Below, piece after piece: positions 16,771 to 25,014 of a DNA stretch of 64,000 bases. Numbering within the stretch: the stretch's first letter is position 1; each line of letters starts with the position of its first letter. Under the pieces are notes generated by a model that was not told where the DNA came from, ran no database searches, and worked only from the letters and a program-made list of their open reading frames with translations. This DNA comes from CAYJLF01 sp964371055 (GTDB lineage Bacteria > Eisenbacteria > RBG-16-71-46 > CAIMUX01): the NCBI GenBank assembly GCA_964371055.1, contig CAYJLF010000021.1:1-64000 (forward strand), in the 5' to 3' direction. The position numbers and the translations under genes were made by a program.

Positions 16771-18435
16771 ATGTTCCAACGCCATGCCGGCGAGGTCGGT
16801 CGGCTCGACCGACCCATGGTCGCGGATGGGCCGGACCGAGACCGGGGCCGGGAGCGCGGCAGCACGCTCCTCATGGCGCTCCTGGTGCTGGCCGCGATGT
16901 CGATCCTGGCCACGACGGCGATCGTCACGTCGATGGGCGAACGGAACCTCTCCCGCTACGAGCGCTCCTCGGTGCAGGCGCTCGGCGCCGCCGAGACCGG
17001 CGTCGCCTACGCCAAGCGGGCCATCGTGGAGCGGACTGCTCCCCTCGACGATGCCGACGGTGACGGGCGACCCGACTTCGAACTGACCGACTCGCTGGCC
17101 TGGGGCGGCTGGTACCGCGTCGTGGCCGAGGCCTCGGACATCAAGGGTCTGGGCATCACCGCCTACCAGGCCAATGGCTACTGCATCGTCTCCGAGGGGG
17201 GCTATCAGGGTGCTCACCGGCGGGTGAAAGTCGAGATCGTGCACGACTCGTTCCTCAAATTCGCGCGCTTCGTCTCGCTCAACGACCTGAACTACGCCTG
17301 CGGCGCGATCATCACCGGCGAAGCCTACACGGGGGGAGATCTCGGCGTCCCCTGCGGTTGCGGCGCCTCCTCCTGCCAGTTCCTCGAGAGCGTCTACGTC
17401 GTAGGAGAGATCCCGAACGCCGCCTGCGCGACGTTTCACCGCGGCTATGTCACCGACGCCGAACCGATCGACCTCGGCAACTCTTTCGACTGGACCGACG
17501 TGCGGAACAAGGCGCGGGGACTGGCGGCGCAGAACGCGTGCGAGGGAAAGGGTTCGGTCGGAATCTACTTCTCGCTCCCCGGCACCGATCCGATGGGACT
17601 GAACGGGCAGGCCGCCCCCAACACCGGCGTGCTGGTGCTGGACCGCCTCGACTTCTTCAACACGACTCTCAATCCCGACACCGTGATCACCTACAACGGA
17701 AACCCGATCATGAACAGCGTGACCGGCGGGCAGCTGCTCTTCCGGGACTTCAACGGCATCGTCTTCTTCGAGGGGGACTCGAACACGCGCGGCACGATGG
17801 ATGGCGTCAGCGGGTGCAACATGACGATCTACGCCACCAACCGGAACATCGTGCGCGGCGACATCGTCACCGGCCACAGCGGCTTCGATCCTGTGACGCG
17901 ACTGCCGAACGGCACGGGCGACCCGGTCAACCTCGGGCTGGTGGCCGAGAACCAGGTGCGGATCGACAAGAGGGTCAACCGGATCCTCAGGATCGACGCG
18001 GCGCTCCTGTCGCGGACGACCAACTGGGGCGGACAGGCGCCCACCAGCTATCCCCCGCCCGCGGGCGAATACAACTCGATGGCCGGGCTCGGTCCGATGG
18101 ACCTCGACCTGGACGGCATCATCGGGGAGACGCCCCTCAACAACGACCCGGGACCGGGCGAGGGGTGGGACGAGCTGACGATCACCTCGAGCCACTGGAT
18201 CCTGAACATCAACGGTCCGATCATCACCGTCTCGACCGGTGACGCCACGCCCTGGAACAGCGCCTACGTCCTGGGCCTCGCGGGCGCCCGTCCGACGCGG
18301 CGCTACAACTACGACATGGACATCACCGAGTATCCGCCTCCCTGCTTCCCGGTGCCCCTGAACCTCTGGAAGGACGTCTCCTGGTCCGAGATCTTCGAGG
18401 TGGCGACCCCGCTGGCCGACCACCTGCCGAACTAA
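16771..18435 (+). CDS. PilX-like pilus assembly protein, long form
   Basis: The leader (30 residues, ending ERG) precedes STLLMALLVLAAMSILATTAIVTSMGERN, a PilX_N-type helix that lacks Glu at +5, as PilX proteins often do. The helix is followed by ERSSVQALGAAETGVAYAKRAIVE, which is also typical. At 554 residues the protein is far longer than PilX of Pseudomonas (about 195). The extra part is Gly/Asn-rich and beta-looking, with several Cys residues (CGCGASSCQF, NACEG), and may be an extracellular domain. GGAGGGG precedes its ATG, and it lies 41 nt after the PilV-like gene. Its role as a tip minor pilin is inferred from family and operon. Confidence 0.78.
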   Translation: MFQRHAGEVGRLDRPMVADGPDRDRGRERGSTLLMALLVLAAMSILATTAIVTSMGERNLSRYERSSVQALGAAETGVAYAKRAIVERTAPLDDADGDGRPDFELTDSLAWGGWYRVVAEASDIKGLGITAYQANGYCIVSEGGYQGAHRRVKVEIVHDSFLKFARFVSLNDLNYACGAIITGEAYTGGDLGVPCGCGASSCQFLESVYVVGEIPNAACATFHRGYVTDAEPIDLGNSFDWTDVRNKARGLAAQNACEGKGSVGIYFSLPGTDPMGLNGQAAPNTGVLVLDRLDFFNTTLNPDTVITYNGNPIMNSVTGGQLLFRDFNGIVFFEGDSNTRGTMDGVSGCNMTIYATNRNIVRGDIVTGHSGFDPVTRLPNGTGDPVNLGLVAENQVRIDKRVNRILRIDAALLSRTTNWGGQAPTSYPPPAGEYNSMAGLGPMDLDLDGIIGETPLNNDPGPGEGWDELTITSSHWILNINGPIITVSTGDATPWNSAYVLGLAGARPTRRYNYDMDITEYPPPCFPVPLNLWKDVSWSEIFEVATPLADHLPN

Positions 18436-18445
18436 CGAGGAACCC

Positions 18446-18973
18446 ATGAGAGCTCGCCCCGAACTCCGTCGCCCCTGCCCGCCCCGCGCCCGAGCGGGCT
18501 ATCAGCTCATCGAGCTGGCGGTTGTGCTCGTCATCGTCGGTCTGGCCCTCGCGGCCGCCACGCCGTCGTTCACGCGCCGCAATGCCTGGAATCGACTGGA
18601 GGGAGACGCACGCGAACTCTCGGCCCGCGTCGCCGAGACGAGACAGAAGGCGGTCACCCGCCGCACGCCGTACCGGATGGTCCTCTCGACCGCCGACGCG
18701 ACGTATCGCTTCGAGCGCCGCGACACCGACTCGACCTGGGTGCGGGAGCCGGACCGGGTCTACACCGCCGTCGGCACCAGCGAGTTGTTCGTCGAGGTGG
18801 ACGGCTCGGCCGTCCTCGACTCGGCGGAGTTCGTCTTCGAGACGCGCGGCACGCTCCGCGACGAAGATGTCCCCGCCCGCCTGGAGTTTGTCAACAGCCG
18901 GGGTGACACCGCCGCCGTGTCCCTGGTACGCACCGGTCGCGTCACGGTCCGGATGAGCGGGACCGATGAGTAG
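18446..18973 (+). CDS. GspH/FimT-type pseudopilin
   Basis: A leader of 18 residues ends in ARAG, then YQLIELAVVLVIVGLALAAATPSF, giving Glu at +5. The LEGDARELSARVAETRQKAVTRRTPY segment after the helix is the usual FimT/GspH pattern. The C-terminal strands (YRMVLSTADATYRFERR) match the GspH beta domain, and 175 residues is the normal size. It begins 10 nt after the PilX-like stop with GAGG upstream. The predicted role is in the minor-pilin priming complex of the type IV pilus encoded downstream in the window. Confidence 0.83.
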   Translation: MRARPELRRPCPPRARAGYQLIELAVVLVIVGLALAAATPSFTRRNAWNRLEGDARELSARVAETRQKAVTRRTPYRMVLSTADATYRFERRDTDSTWVREPDRVYTAVGTSELFVEVDGSAVLDSAEFVFETRGTLRDEDVPARLEFVNSRGDTAAVSLVRTGRVTVRMSGTDE

Positions 18974-18995
18974 GCCGGAGCCGGGAGGAAGGACG

Positions 18996-21833
18996 ATGGA
19001 CCGGAACCAGACCCGCGCGGGTTTCACCCTCGTCGAGACGATGATCACGCTGGTCATCACGGGCGTGATGTCGATGGCCCTCGTGCAGATGGTCCAGGTC
19101 GGACAGCAGAGTTCCGACCACAACCGCATCCTGGCGGAGATGCAGCAGAACGCGCGGGTCGGGCTCTCCAGCCTGACCGACGACCTGCGGCACGTCAGCT
19201 ACGGCAAGGACCCGACGCAGCCTTCGATCAACTACGCCGGCCCCGACTCCGTCTGCTTCATTGCTGACCTGCTCGACGCGAATCCGGGTGCCGAGCAGGT
19301 GATCTTCTACCTCTCCCGCGACGGTGATCCGGACACGCCGAACCCCTATGACACGATCCTTTTCAAGGAGGTCCGCGACACGCTCGGCACGGTGCTGTAT
19401 CGCGCCCCGCAGGCGTACGGCATGGCCTCCTCGGGCCTCGCGTTCCGGTGGTTCAACGGCGGCGGCACCGAACTCCCGAACCCGGTGCCGCAGCCGGAGC
19501 AGATCGGCGAGATCCTCGTGACGTTGCGGGTCGCCGCCTCGCGCGCGATCGAGGGGAACTACCCTGATCTCGAGCTCTCCAGCACGGTCTACCCCCGGAA
19601 CCTCCCCCTCTCCCCCGCGCGCAGCCGGCCATCCTCCCCGGCCTGCAGCGACCTCACGTTTCCCAACTGCGAAGCGGCCACGATGAGCTGGACGACCCCC
19701 ACCACGAACACCGACGGGACCCCGCTCGCGCTGGCCGACATCAGTCACTTCGCGCTCTATTTCGGCACCGATCCCGACCAGCTGTCGCTCTACACCAAGC
19801 TGGCGCGAACGTTGAACGAATGGACGATCAGCGGTATGGACGGCGGACAGGTCTACCACATCGCGGTCACCTGCGTCTCCCGGTCGGGCGTCGAGAGCTA
19901 CCGCTGCGGGCGTCAGGCCGACCTCTCGTCGACCGACATCCCGTCCTCCCCCGTCACTCTGACTCTCAGCCCGTCCCAGGACGCCGTGCTGTCGTGGCCG
20001 GCGGTCACGACCTACACCGACGGAACGCTCATCACGACGCCGGTCCGCTATTCGATCTACCGGGACGTCGTCTCCGGCTTCACGCCCGACGAGACGAATC
20101 TGGCGGCGACCGTCAGCTACACGACGACCTGGAGCGACACCTCCCTCGCCGGCTGCGGCACCAACTACTATGTCGTTCAGGCTCGCGCCTGCGGGAACGA
20201 GAGCGATCCGACCAACGAGGTGGCGAAGCAGTTCCCGGCTCCCCCCGCCGCCGTCAACGGCCTGACGGCCTATCCCGGCGGAGCCTCGGGCGAGGCGGTC
20301 CTCCGCTGGTCGCCCCTCACGCAGCGCAATGACGGCAGTCCGCTCGACCCGGAGGACGTCGCGACGTGGAAGGTCTACGCGGATACTCTTCCGGGGCACA
20401 CGACCTTCTGGAATGAGGTCGCCGCGCCCACCGACTCCATCCTCGTGTCCGGGCTCGAGACCTGTCGCACCTGGTACTTCAACCTGCGCTGCGTCGACGT
20501 CTGCGGGCATGAGGGCGACTACGTCCCGGCCTCGGCGATCCCGCTGGTGCTGAGCGCCGGCTGCGATCCCGGTACGCCGGCCGGACCCGGTTCGCTGGCA
20601 GTGACCCCGTCGGAGGACCAGTTGCAGCTCACCTGGCCGCCGAACACCACCGACTGCGACGTCCTTGGCTACCGGATCTATTACGGCTCCACGGACGGAG
20701 GCCCCTACGACGGCACGGAGGCCGCCGAGGGACCCAGCCCGATCGACGTCACGACCGCGCAAGTGATCCAGGGGAACCTCTGCCGCTTCAACCTGACGAA
20801 TCTGCAGACCTGCCAGCCCTACTACCTGCAGGTCTCCACCCTCGATCAGTGCGCGCCGCCGCACGAGAGCAGCCCGACCACGCAGGTCGACGCCATCACC
20901 ACCTGCATCGCCTGCCAGATGGCCGCCTGTTGCCTGAGCTGGGCCACGACCGGACCGGTCAATACCGAGGCGAACCTCGAGGTCTGGTCCGAAAATCCAT
21001 CGGGAGAGACGTTGAGCCGCCTCACCCCGACCTATGCGAACGGCGCGTCCGTGACGGAGATCTGGTACGGGCGGCCGCTGGCGAAGATCTGGGCCGCCGA
21101 CGGCAGCGCCGGCGCGGACGGAGCCGTCGGCCCCCGTCCCTCCGGGACGTTGCTCGACGTCGACGACGTCGTGGTCGACTCATGGACCGACGCAGCCGAC
21201 GGTCAACCCTTGCGACTGGTCTTCGACCAGGACATGCGCGGGACGACGATCGATCTCGCCTTCCGCGGGTCGTCCGGCACCTGCACGGGGACGGGGACCG
21301 TCGCCGGGGCCGGGGCCTTCGACGACTGGAACGACGGCGATTACTCCGGGTGGACCAAGTCGGCCGGCACGTGGTCGGTCAGCGGCGGTGAGCTGACCCA
21401 GACGGCCACTAGTTCGTCCTACATCCTGACCAAGGATGGCTACACCGCCGCCGATGTCACGATCGAGGCCAAGGTCCGGGTGCTGTCCGGCACCGCCAAG
21501 TCGGCCTACCTCGCCTTCCGCGCGCTGGACACCAGTAACTACTACCTCTTCGGCATCCGCACCGACCAGGACCGCGTGCGCGTGGCGCGCATCCAGGGCG
21601 GCGCGTGGAACACCGAGGTCGCCTACGCGTCGATGGTGCTGAACGAGAACCAGTGGTACACCCTGCGGGTCGTCGTCACCGGCAACCGGGTCCGCGGCTG
21701 GGTCGACTGTCAGCCGTTGATCGACACGACGCACTCCACCATGTGGACATCCGGGAAGGTCGGGCTTTCCACGCGCACCACCAGCGCCAGGTTCGATGAC
21801 GTGCGCATCTACGGTGGGGAGGTGCTCCCCTGA
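18996..21833 (+). CDS. Giant PilW-like minor pilin with FnIII and lectin-like domains
   Basis: The prepilin signal is MDRNQTRAG then FTLVETMITLVITGVMSMALVQM, with cleavage after G9 and Glu at +5. The next 180 residues resemble PilW/ComP-type minor pilins (RILAEMQQNARVGLSSLTDDLRHV). After that come several fibronectin-III-like repeats, about residues 200-660, with W-T/S-x-P-N-T/TDG cores and paired Cys. The C-terminal 170 residues look like a concanavalin-A/LamG-type jelly roll (DDWNDGDYSGWTKSAGTWSV, ending SARFDDVRIYGG). At 945 residues it is several times larger than normal minor pilins. ATG 18996 is preceded by GGGAGGAAGG; ATG 18966 overlaps the previous gene. It could present a carbohydrate- or matrix-binding tip, which is inference. 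Confidence 0.82.
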   Translation: MDRNQTRAGFTLVETMITLVITGVMSMALVQMVQVGQQSSDHNRILAEMQQNARVGLSSLTDDLRHVSYGKDPTQPSINYAGPDSVCFIADLLDANPGAEQVIFYLSRDGDPDTPNPYDTILFKEVRDTLGTVLYRAPQAYGMASSGLAFRWFNGGGTELPNPVPQPEQIGEILVTLRVAASRAIEGNYPDLELSSTVYPRNLPLSPARSRPSSPACSDLTFPNCEAATMSWTTPTTNTDGTPLALADISHFALYFGTDPDQLSLYTKLARTLNEWTISGMDGGQVYHIAVTCVSRSGVESYRCGRQADLSSTDIPSSPVTLTLSPSQDAVLSWPAVTTYTDGTLITTPVRYSIYRDVVSGFTPDETNLAATVSYTTTWSDTSLAGCGTNYYVVQARACGNESDPTNEVAKQFPAPPAAVNGLTAYPGGASGEAVLRWSPLTQRNDGSPLDPEDVATWKVYADTLPGHTTFWNEVAAPTDSILVSGLETCRTWYFNLRCVDVCGHEGDYVPASAIPLVLSAGCDPGTPAGPGSLAVTPSEDQLQLTWPPNTTDCDVLGYRIYYGSTDGGPYDGTEAAEGPSPIDVTTAQVIQGNLCRFNLTNLQTCQPYYLQVSTLDQCAPPHESSPTTQVDAITTCIACQMAACCLSWATTGPVNTEANLEVWSENPSGETLSRLTPTYANGASVTEIWYGRPLAKIWAADGSAGADGAVGPRPSGTLLDVDDVVVDSWTDAADGQPLRLVFDQDMRGTTIDLAFRGSSGTCTGTGTVAGAGAFDDWNDGDYSGWTKSAGTWSVSGGELTQTATSSSYILTKDGYTAADVTIEAKVRVLSGTAKSAYLAFRALDTSNYYLFGIRTDQDRVRVARIQGGAWNTEVAYASMVLNENQWYTLRVVVTGNRVRGWVDCQPLIDTTHSTMWTSGKVGLSTRTTSARFDDVRIYGGEVLP

Positions 21834-21898
21834 GCCCTGACGCGGCTCTCCCGCCCGCGCCCCCCCGCCACGGCCGTGCGCGCGGCCGTTGGTCAGCG

Positions 21899-22867
21899 GT
21901 GGCGGGTTGCATCGGTGCGGTCGTCACGATCGGAACGGCCGTGGCCGTCGGCCCGCCGATCAGTCCCGAGTGGATGGCGATGGACGTCTCGCCCGTCGCG
22001 GCCGGCACCGTTCGACCCGGCGCGTCCTCGCTCTGCCGCGGGGACACGCTCACGATCCTCTTCACGGCCGAGACCCGCGGGAATCTCCTCCCCTGCGCGT
22101 GCCCCGGCGATCGGGCCGGCGGCCTGGCCCGCCGCGTCGGTTTTCTCCTGGAAACCGCCGAGCGGCGATCACGAGGGGGATTGGTCCTGGTCTGCGACGC
22201 CGGGGGTCAACTCCCGGATGGAGCGGTTCCTCTCCGTGCGGGTCCCGCCACCGCCGAACGCTACGTCGGCCTGCTCCTCGAGGCGATGGAGGCCTCCGGC
22301 CTGGTCGCAGCTGCCGTGGATCACGGCCAGCGGGCGTTCCTCCGGCAGACCGCCCCGGCCGAAGCCCGTCGGCTCGACCCGCTGCTGCTCGATGCCGACC
22401 CGCCATCCGGTCCACGCCGCATGCGGTGGGGCGATCGTGCCGTTGCGATCCTGGCCCTGGAGGAGTCGCTGTCGGACGAGGCCGTCACCGCGGCCGCTCG
22501 CGCCGCGCGCGTCGGCACCGACTATCTCTGCGTCCTGGCCCGCGCCGACGCCTTTACCGGCCGGCGACTCGCGCGTCTCGCCCGGGCCGACCTGGTGCTC
22601 CTCTCCCGCGGGGCCCGCCCCCCCGCGGTCCTCCAGGAGGGCGCGGCGATACTCGCAGGCTGCGGAGTCGACGGGCACGAGATCGGTGAACTCCGCCTCG
22701 TCGAGCGCCCCAACGCAGCAGACCCGACTCGACGCTCCCTGGAAGTCGCCTCGTTCCGGCTTCATCCGATGGGTTCCGGCGCGCCGGAGGATCCGGTCTT
22801 CGCGCGGCGCGTGCAGGAACTCGTCGCGGAGGCCGGTCCGGAGTCGATCCTTCCTCCCCGAGAGTAG
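21899..22867 (+). CDS. UshA-like Cys-motif protein (degenerate 5'-nucleotidase-like)
   Basis: After a signal-like N-terminus, the segment TLTILFTAETRGNLLPCACPGDRAGGLARRVGFL aligns by eye with the start of 5'-nucleotidase/metallophosphoesterase proteins. The metal-binding D-x-H is replaced by E-T-R, and a C-A-C motif sits at the active-site position. VLVCDAGGQL and a later VAAAVDHGQRAF continue the resemblance. This fits the UshA-like (seleno)protein type, in which Cys or Sec pairs replace the metal site, suggesting a redox role instead of phosphatase activity. GTG 21899 is the only in-frame start near the previous stop. It lies 65 nt after the PilW-like gene. Confidence is high for a real gene and moderate for the family. 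Confidence 0.6.
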   Translation: MAGCIGAVVTIGTAVAVGPPISPEWMAMDVSPVAAGTVRPGASSLCRGDTLTILFTAETRGNLLPCACPGDRAGGLARRVGFLLETAERRSRGGLVLVCDAGGQLPDGAVPLRAGPATAERYVGLLLEAMEASGLVAAAVDHGQRAFLRQTAPAEARRLDPLLLDADPPSGPRRMRWGDRAVAILALEESLSDEAVTAAARAARVGTDYLCVLARADAFTGRRLARLARADLVLLSRGARPPAVLQEGAAILAGCGVDGHEIGELRLVERPNAADPTRRSLEVASFRLHPMGSGAPEDPVFARRVQELVAEAGPESILPPRE

Positions 22868-22935
22868 GACCGGCCGCTCGTTCTCCGGTCCATTTCCCTT
22901 GGGGAGCGGACCGTCCTTCCCTATGCTCCTCTCCG

Positions 22936-24906
22936 ATGCACAAGCTTCGGCGAAATCTCATCCTCCGGGCGACCGGCCGCCCTGGATCATTCTCGGGCGC
23001 GACGGTCGCCGTGGCCGCGGCCGCGCTCCTCGTCTCCTGCGGGTTGGCCGGCGGACGTACGCCGCAGCATCTGCTGCTCGTCACGCTCGACACCACCCGA
23101 GCCGACGCCCTCGGCTGCTACGGTAACGCGACCGCGCGCACCCCCGTTCTCGACCGCCTTGCCGCGGAGGGGATCCGTTTCGAGCGCTGTGCGACCTGCA
23201 CGCCGCTCACCCTCCCCGCCCACTGCACGATCATGACCGGCGCCTGGCCTTTCACCCACGGCGTCCGCCGCAACGGGTTCGAACGACTCGCCCCGGAGCA
23301 GGTGACGCTGGCCGAGATTCTCCGGGAGGAGGGGTTCAGCACGGGGGCGGTCGTGGCCTCGGCCGTGCTTCGGGGTTCCTTCGGGCTCAACCAGGGTTTC
23401 GAGACCTACCGCGACGTCGAAACTCGCGGACCGGCCGGTCCCGGGCTGGCGGAGCGCAAGGGCGACGCGGTCGTCGCCGAAGCGACTGCGCTCCTGCGCC
23501 GGATGATGGAAGGGGGGGACAAGCGGATCTTCCTCTGGGTGCACTTCTACGATCCGCACTACCCGTACGAGTCAGAACGGCATCCCGACCCCCTCTCTCC
23601 CGAGGCCTATGCCGACGAAGTTGCCTACGTCGACACGCAGGTCGGGCGCCTGCTCGACGAGCTCGAACGGATGAAGCTGCGGGATCGGACCCTCGTGGCG
23701 GTCGTCGGCGATCATGGCGAAGGACTGATGGAGCACGGGGAGTCGGAACACGGGTACTTCGTCTACGAGTCGACGATGCGCGTTCCTTTCCTGCTGCACG
23801 GCCCGGGATCGGGCCCCGCGGGGCGGGTCGTTTCCGCGCTCACGCGCACGATCGACATCGCGCCGACGCTGCTCCAGAGCCTCGGCCTCCCCCCCGCCCA
23901 GCCGATGCGGGGGCGCTCGCTGCGTCCCCTCCTCGAGGGCCGGGAGGCGGAGCCGGGCCTCGCCGCCTATGGCGAGACGCACAGCTCGCACGAGGTCTTC
24001 GGCCTCTCCGTCCTCCGGTCGCTGACTCAGGGGAGCTGGAAGTACATCCACGCCGATCCGCCGGAGCTCTACAACCTGGAGGCCGATCCCCGCGAGGCGC
24101 ACGACCTCTCGGGAGGCGAGGCGGGCCGGGTCGAGGAGATGCGCGGGCTGCTCGCCCGTCTCCTGCAGGGAGCCGCGCGGACGGAGACCTCAGGGGGCGC
24201 CGCCTCCGTGAGCCGGGAGGACGAAGAGCTCTTCCGATCCCTGGGCTATGTCGGCGGAGACGCCGAGACCGGGACCGCCGGCGCGATCACCCGCGAAGAG
24301 TTCGCCCCGCGGGGAGCGAATCCGGCCCCCTTTGCGGAGGCGATCGAAGCGTATGCAAGGAGCCATCGGCATACCGCGCGTCGCGAGTGGGCCCAGTCCG
24401 AGCAGATCCTCCGCCGCGTGGTCGAGACCCTCCCGGAGGCGCCGCATCCCCGCCGCGACCTGGCCCTCGCCCTGCGCCAGCAGGGACGCGAGGGAGAGAT
24501 GCTCGACTTCTGCCGGGAGCTTCTCCGTCGCCGGCCGGAGGCGACCGACCTTCGCCTCTACGTGGCCCGCCGTCTGAACGAGAGCGGTCGCCGGGAGGAA
24601 GCCGCGCGGGAGATCGAAGAGGCGGCTCGGCTGGCGCCCGATCACCCGGTCGCGAACCTGGACCTGGCCGGTCTCTTGATCGCGCGTGGGGCGTTGGACG
24701 AGGCTCGGCGGCGCCTCGAGCTCTCGCTCGCGCGCGATCCAGAGAGCGTCCGCGCGCTGCAGGGACTGGCGGTGATCGCCGAGCGCCGGGACAGCCTCGC
24801 GGCCGCGGCGGCCTACCTCCGTCGGGCGATGGAGATCGAGCCCCAGGCCGCGACCCTGCGGCGCGAACTCGATCGGATCACCCGCCTCGCCACGGCGCCG
24901 CGCTGA
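22936..24906 (+). CDS. Sulfatase-fold/TPR lipoprotein (first copy)
   Basis: The N-terminus carries a lipobox (ALLVSC), so the protein is probably a membrane-anchored lipoprotein. The alkaline-phosphatase-superfamily sulfatase domain spans about residues 40-420: LLLVTLDTTRADALGCYG (metal Asp pair), PLTLPAHCTIMTG, DPHYPYES and VVGDHGEGLMEHGESEHG. The formylglycine motif C-x-P-x-R is not intact: it reads CTPLT, with Thr in place of Arg. TPR-like helices occupy about residues 470-650 (ILRRVVETLPEAPHPRRDLALALRQQGRE and similar). It may cleave or transfer sulfate or phosphate groups on surface polymers, but the altered motif makes normal sulfatase maturation doubtful. A paralogue lies at 44498-47029. 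Confidence 0.82.
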   Translation: MHKLRRNLILRATGRPGSFSGATVAVAAAALLVSCGLAGGRTPQHLLLVTLDTTRADALGCYGNATARTPVLDRLAAEGIRFERCATCTPLTLPAHCTIMTGAWPFTHGVRRNGFERLAPEQVTLAEILREEGFSTGAVVASAVLRGSFGLNQGFETYRDVETRGPAGPGLAERKGDAVVAEATALLRRMMEGGDKRIFLWVHFYDPHYPYESERHPDPLSPEAYADEVAYVDTQVGRLLDELERMKLRDRTLVAVVGDHGEGLMEHGESEHGYFVYESTMRVPFLLHGPGSGPAGRVVSALTRTIDIAPTLLQSLGLPPAQPMRGRSLRPLLEGREAEPGLAAYGETHSSHEVFGLSVLRSLTQGSWKYIHADPPELYNLEADPREAHDLSGGEAGRVEEMRGLLARLLQGAARTETSGGAASVSREDEELFRSLGYVGGDAETGTAGAITREEFAPRGANPAPFAEAIEAYARSHRHTARREWAQSEQILRRVVETLPEAPHPRRDLALALRQQGREGEMLDFCRELLRRRPEATDLRLYVARRLNESGRREEAAREIEEAARLAPDHPVANLDLAGLLIARGALDEARRRLELSLARDPESVRALQGLAVIAERRDSLAAAAAYLRRAMEIEPQAATLRRELDRITRLATAPR

Positions 24907-25014
24907 CCTCCCTCGATAGACCGCGGGGGCCGGAGGACGGCGACGCCTCGCGGCATCGGCCATCGCTCCCGCCCCCGGGGCAAACGGTCGCAACGGGCTG
25001 TCGCGCCCGCGCTG

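Noticed and set aside
22936..24906. Plain arylsulfatase annotation with a formylglycine Cys
   Set aside because: The Cys in CTPLT is not followed by Arg, and the paralogue at 44498-47029 has Pro at this place, so classical maturation is not supported.
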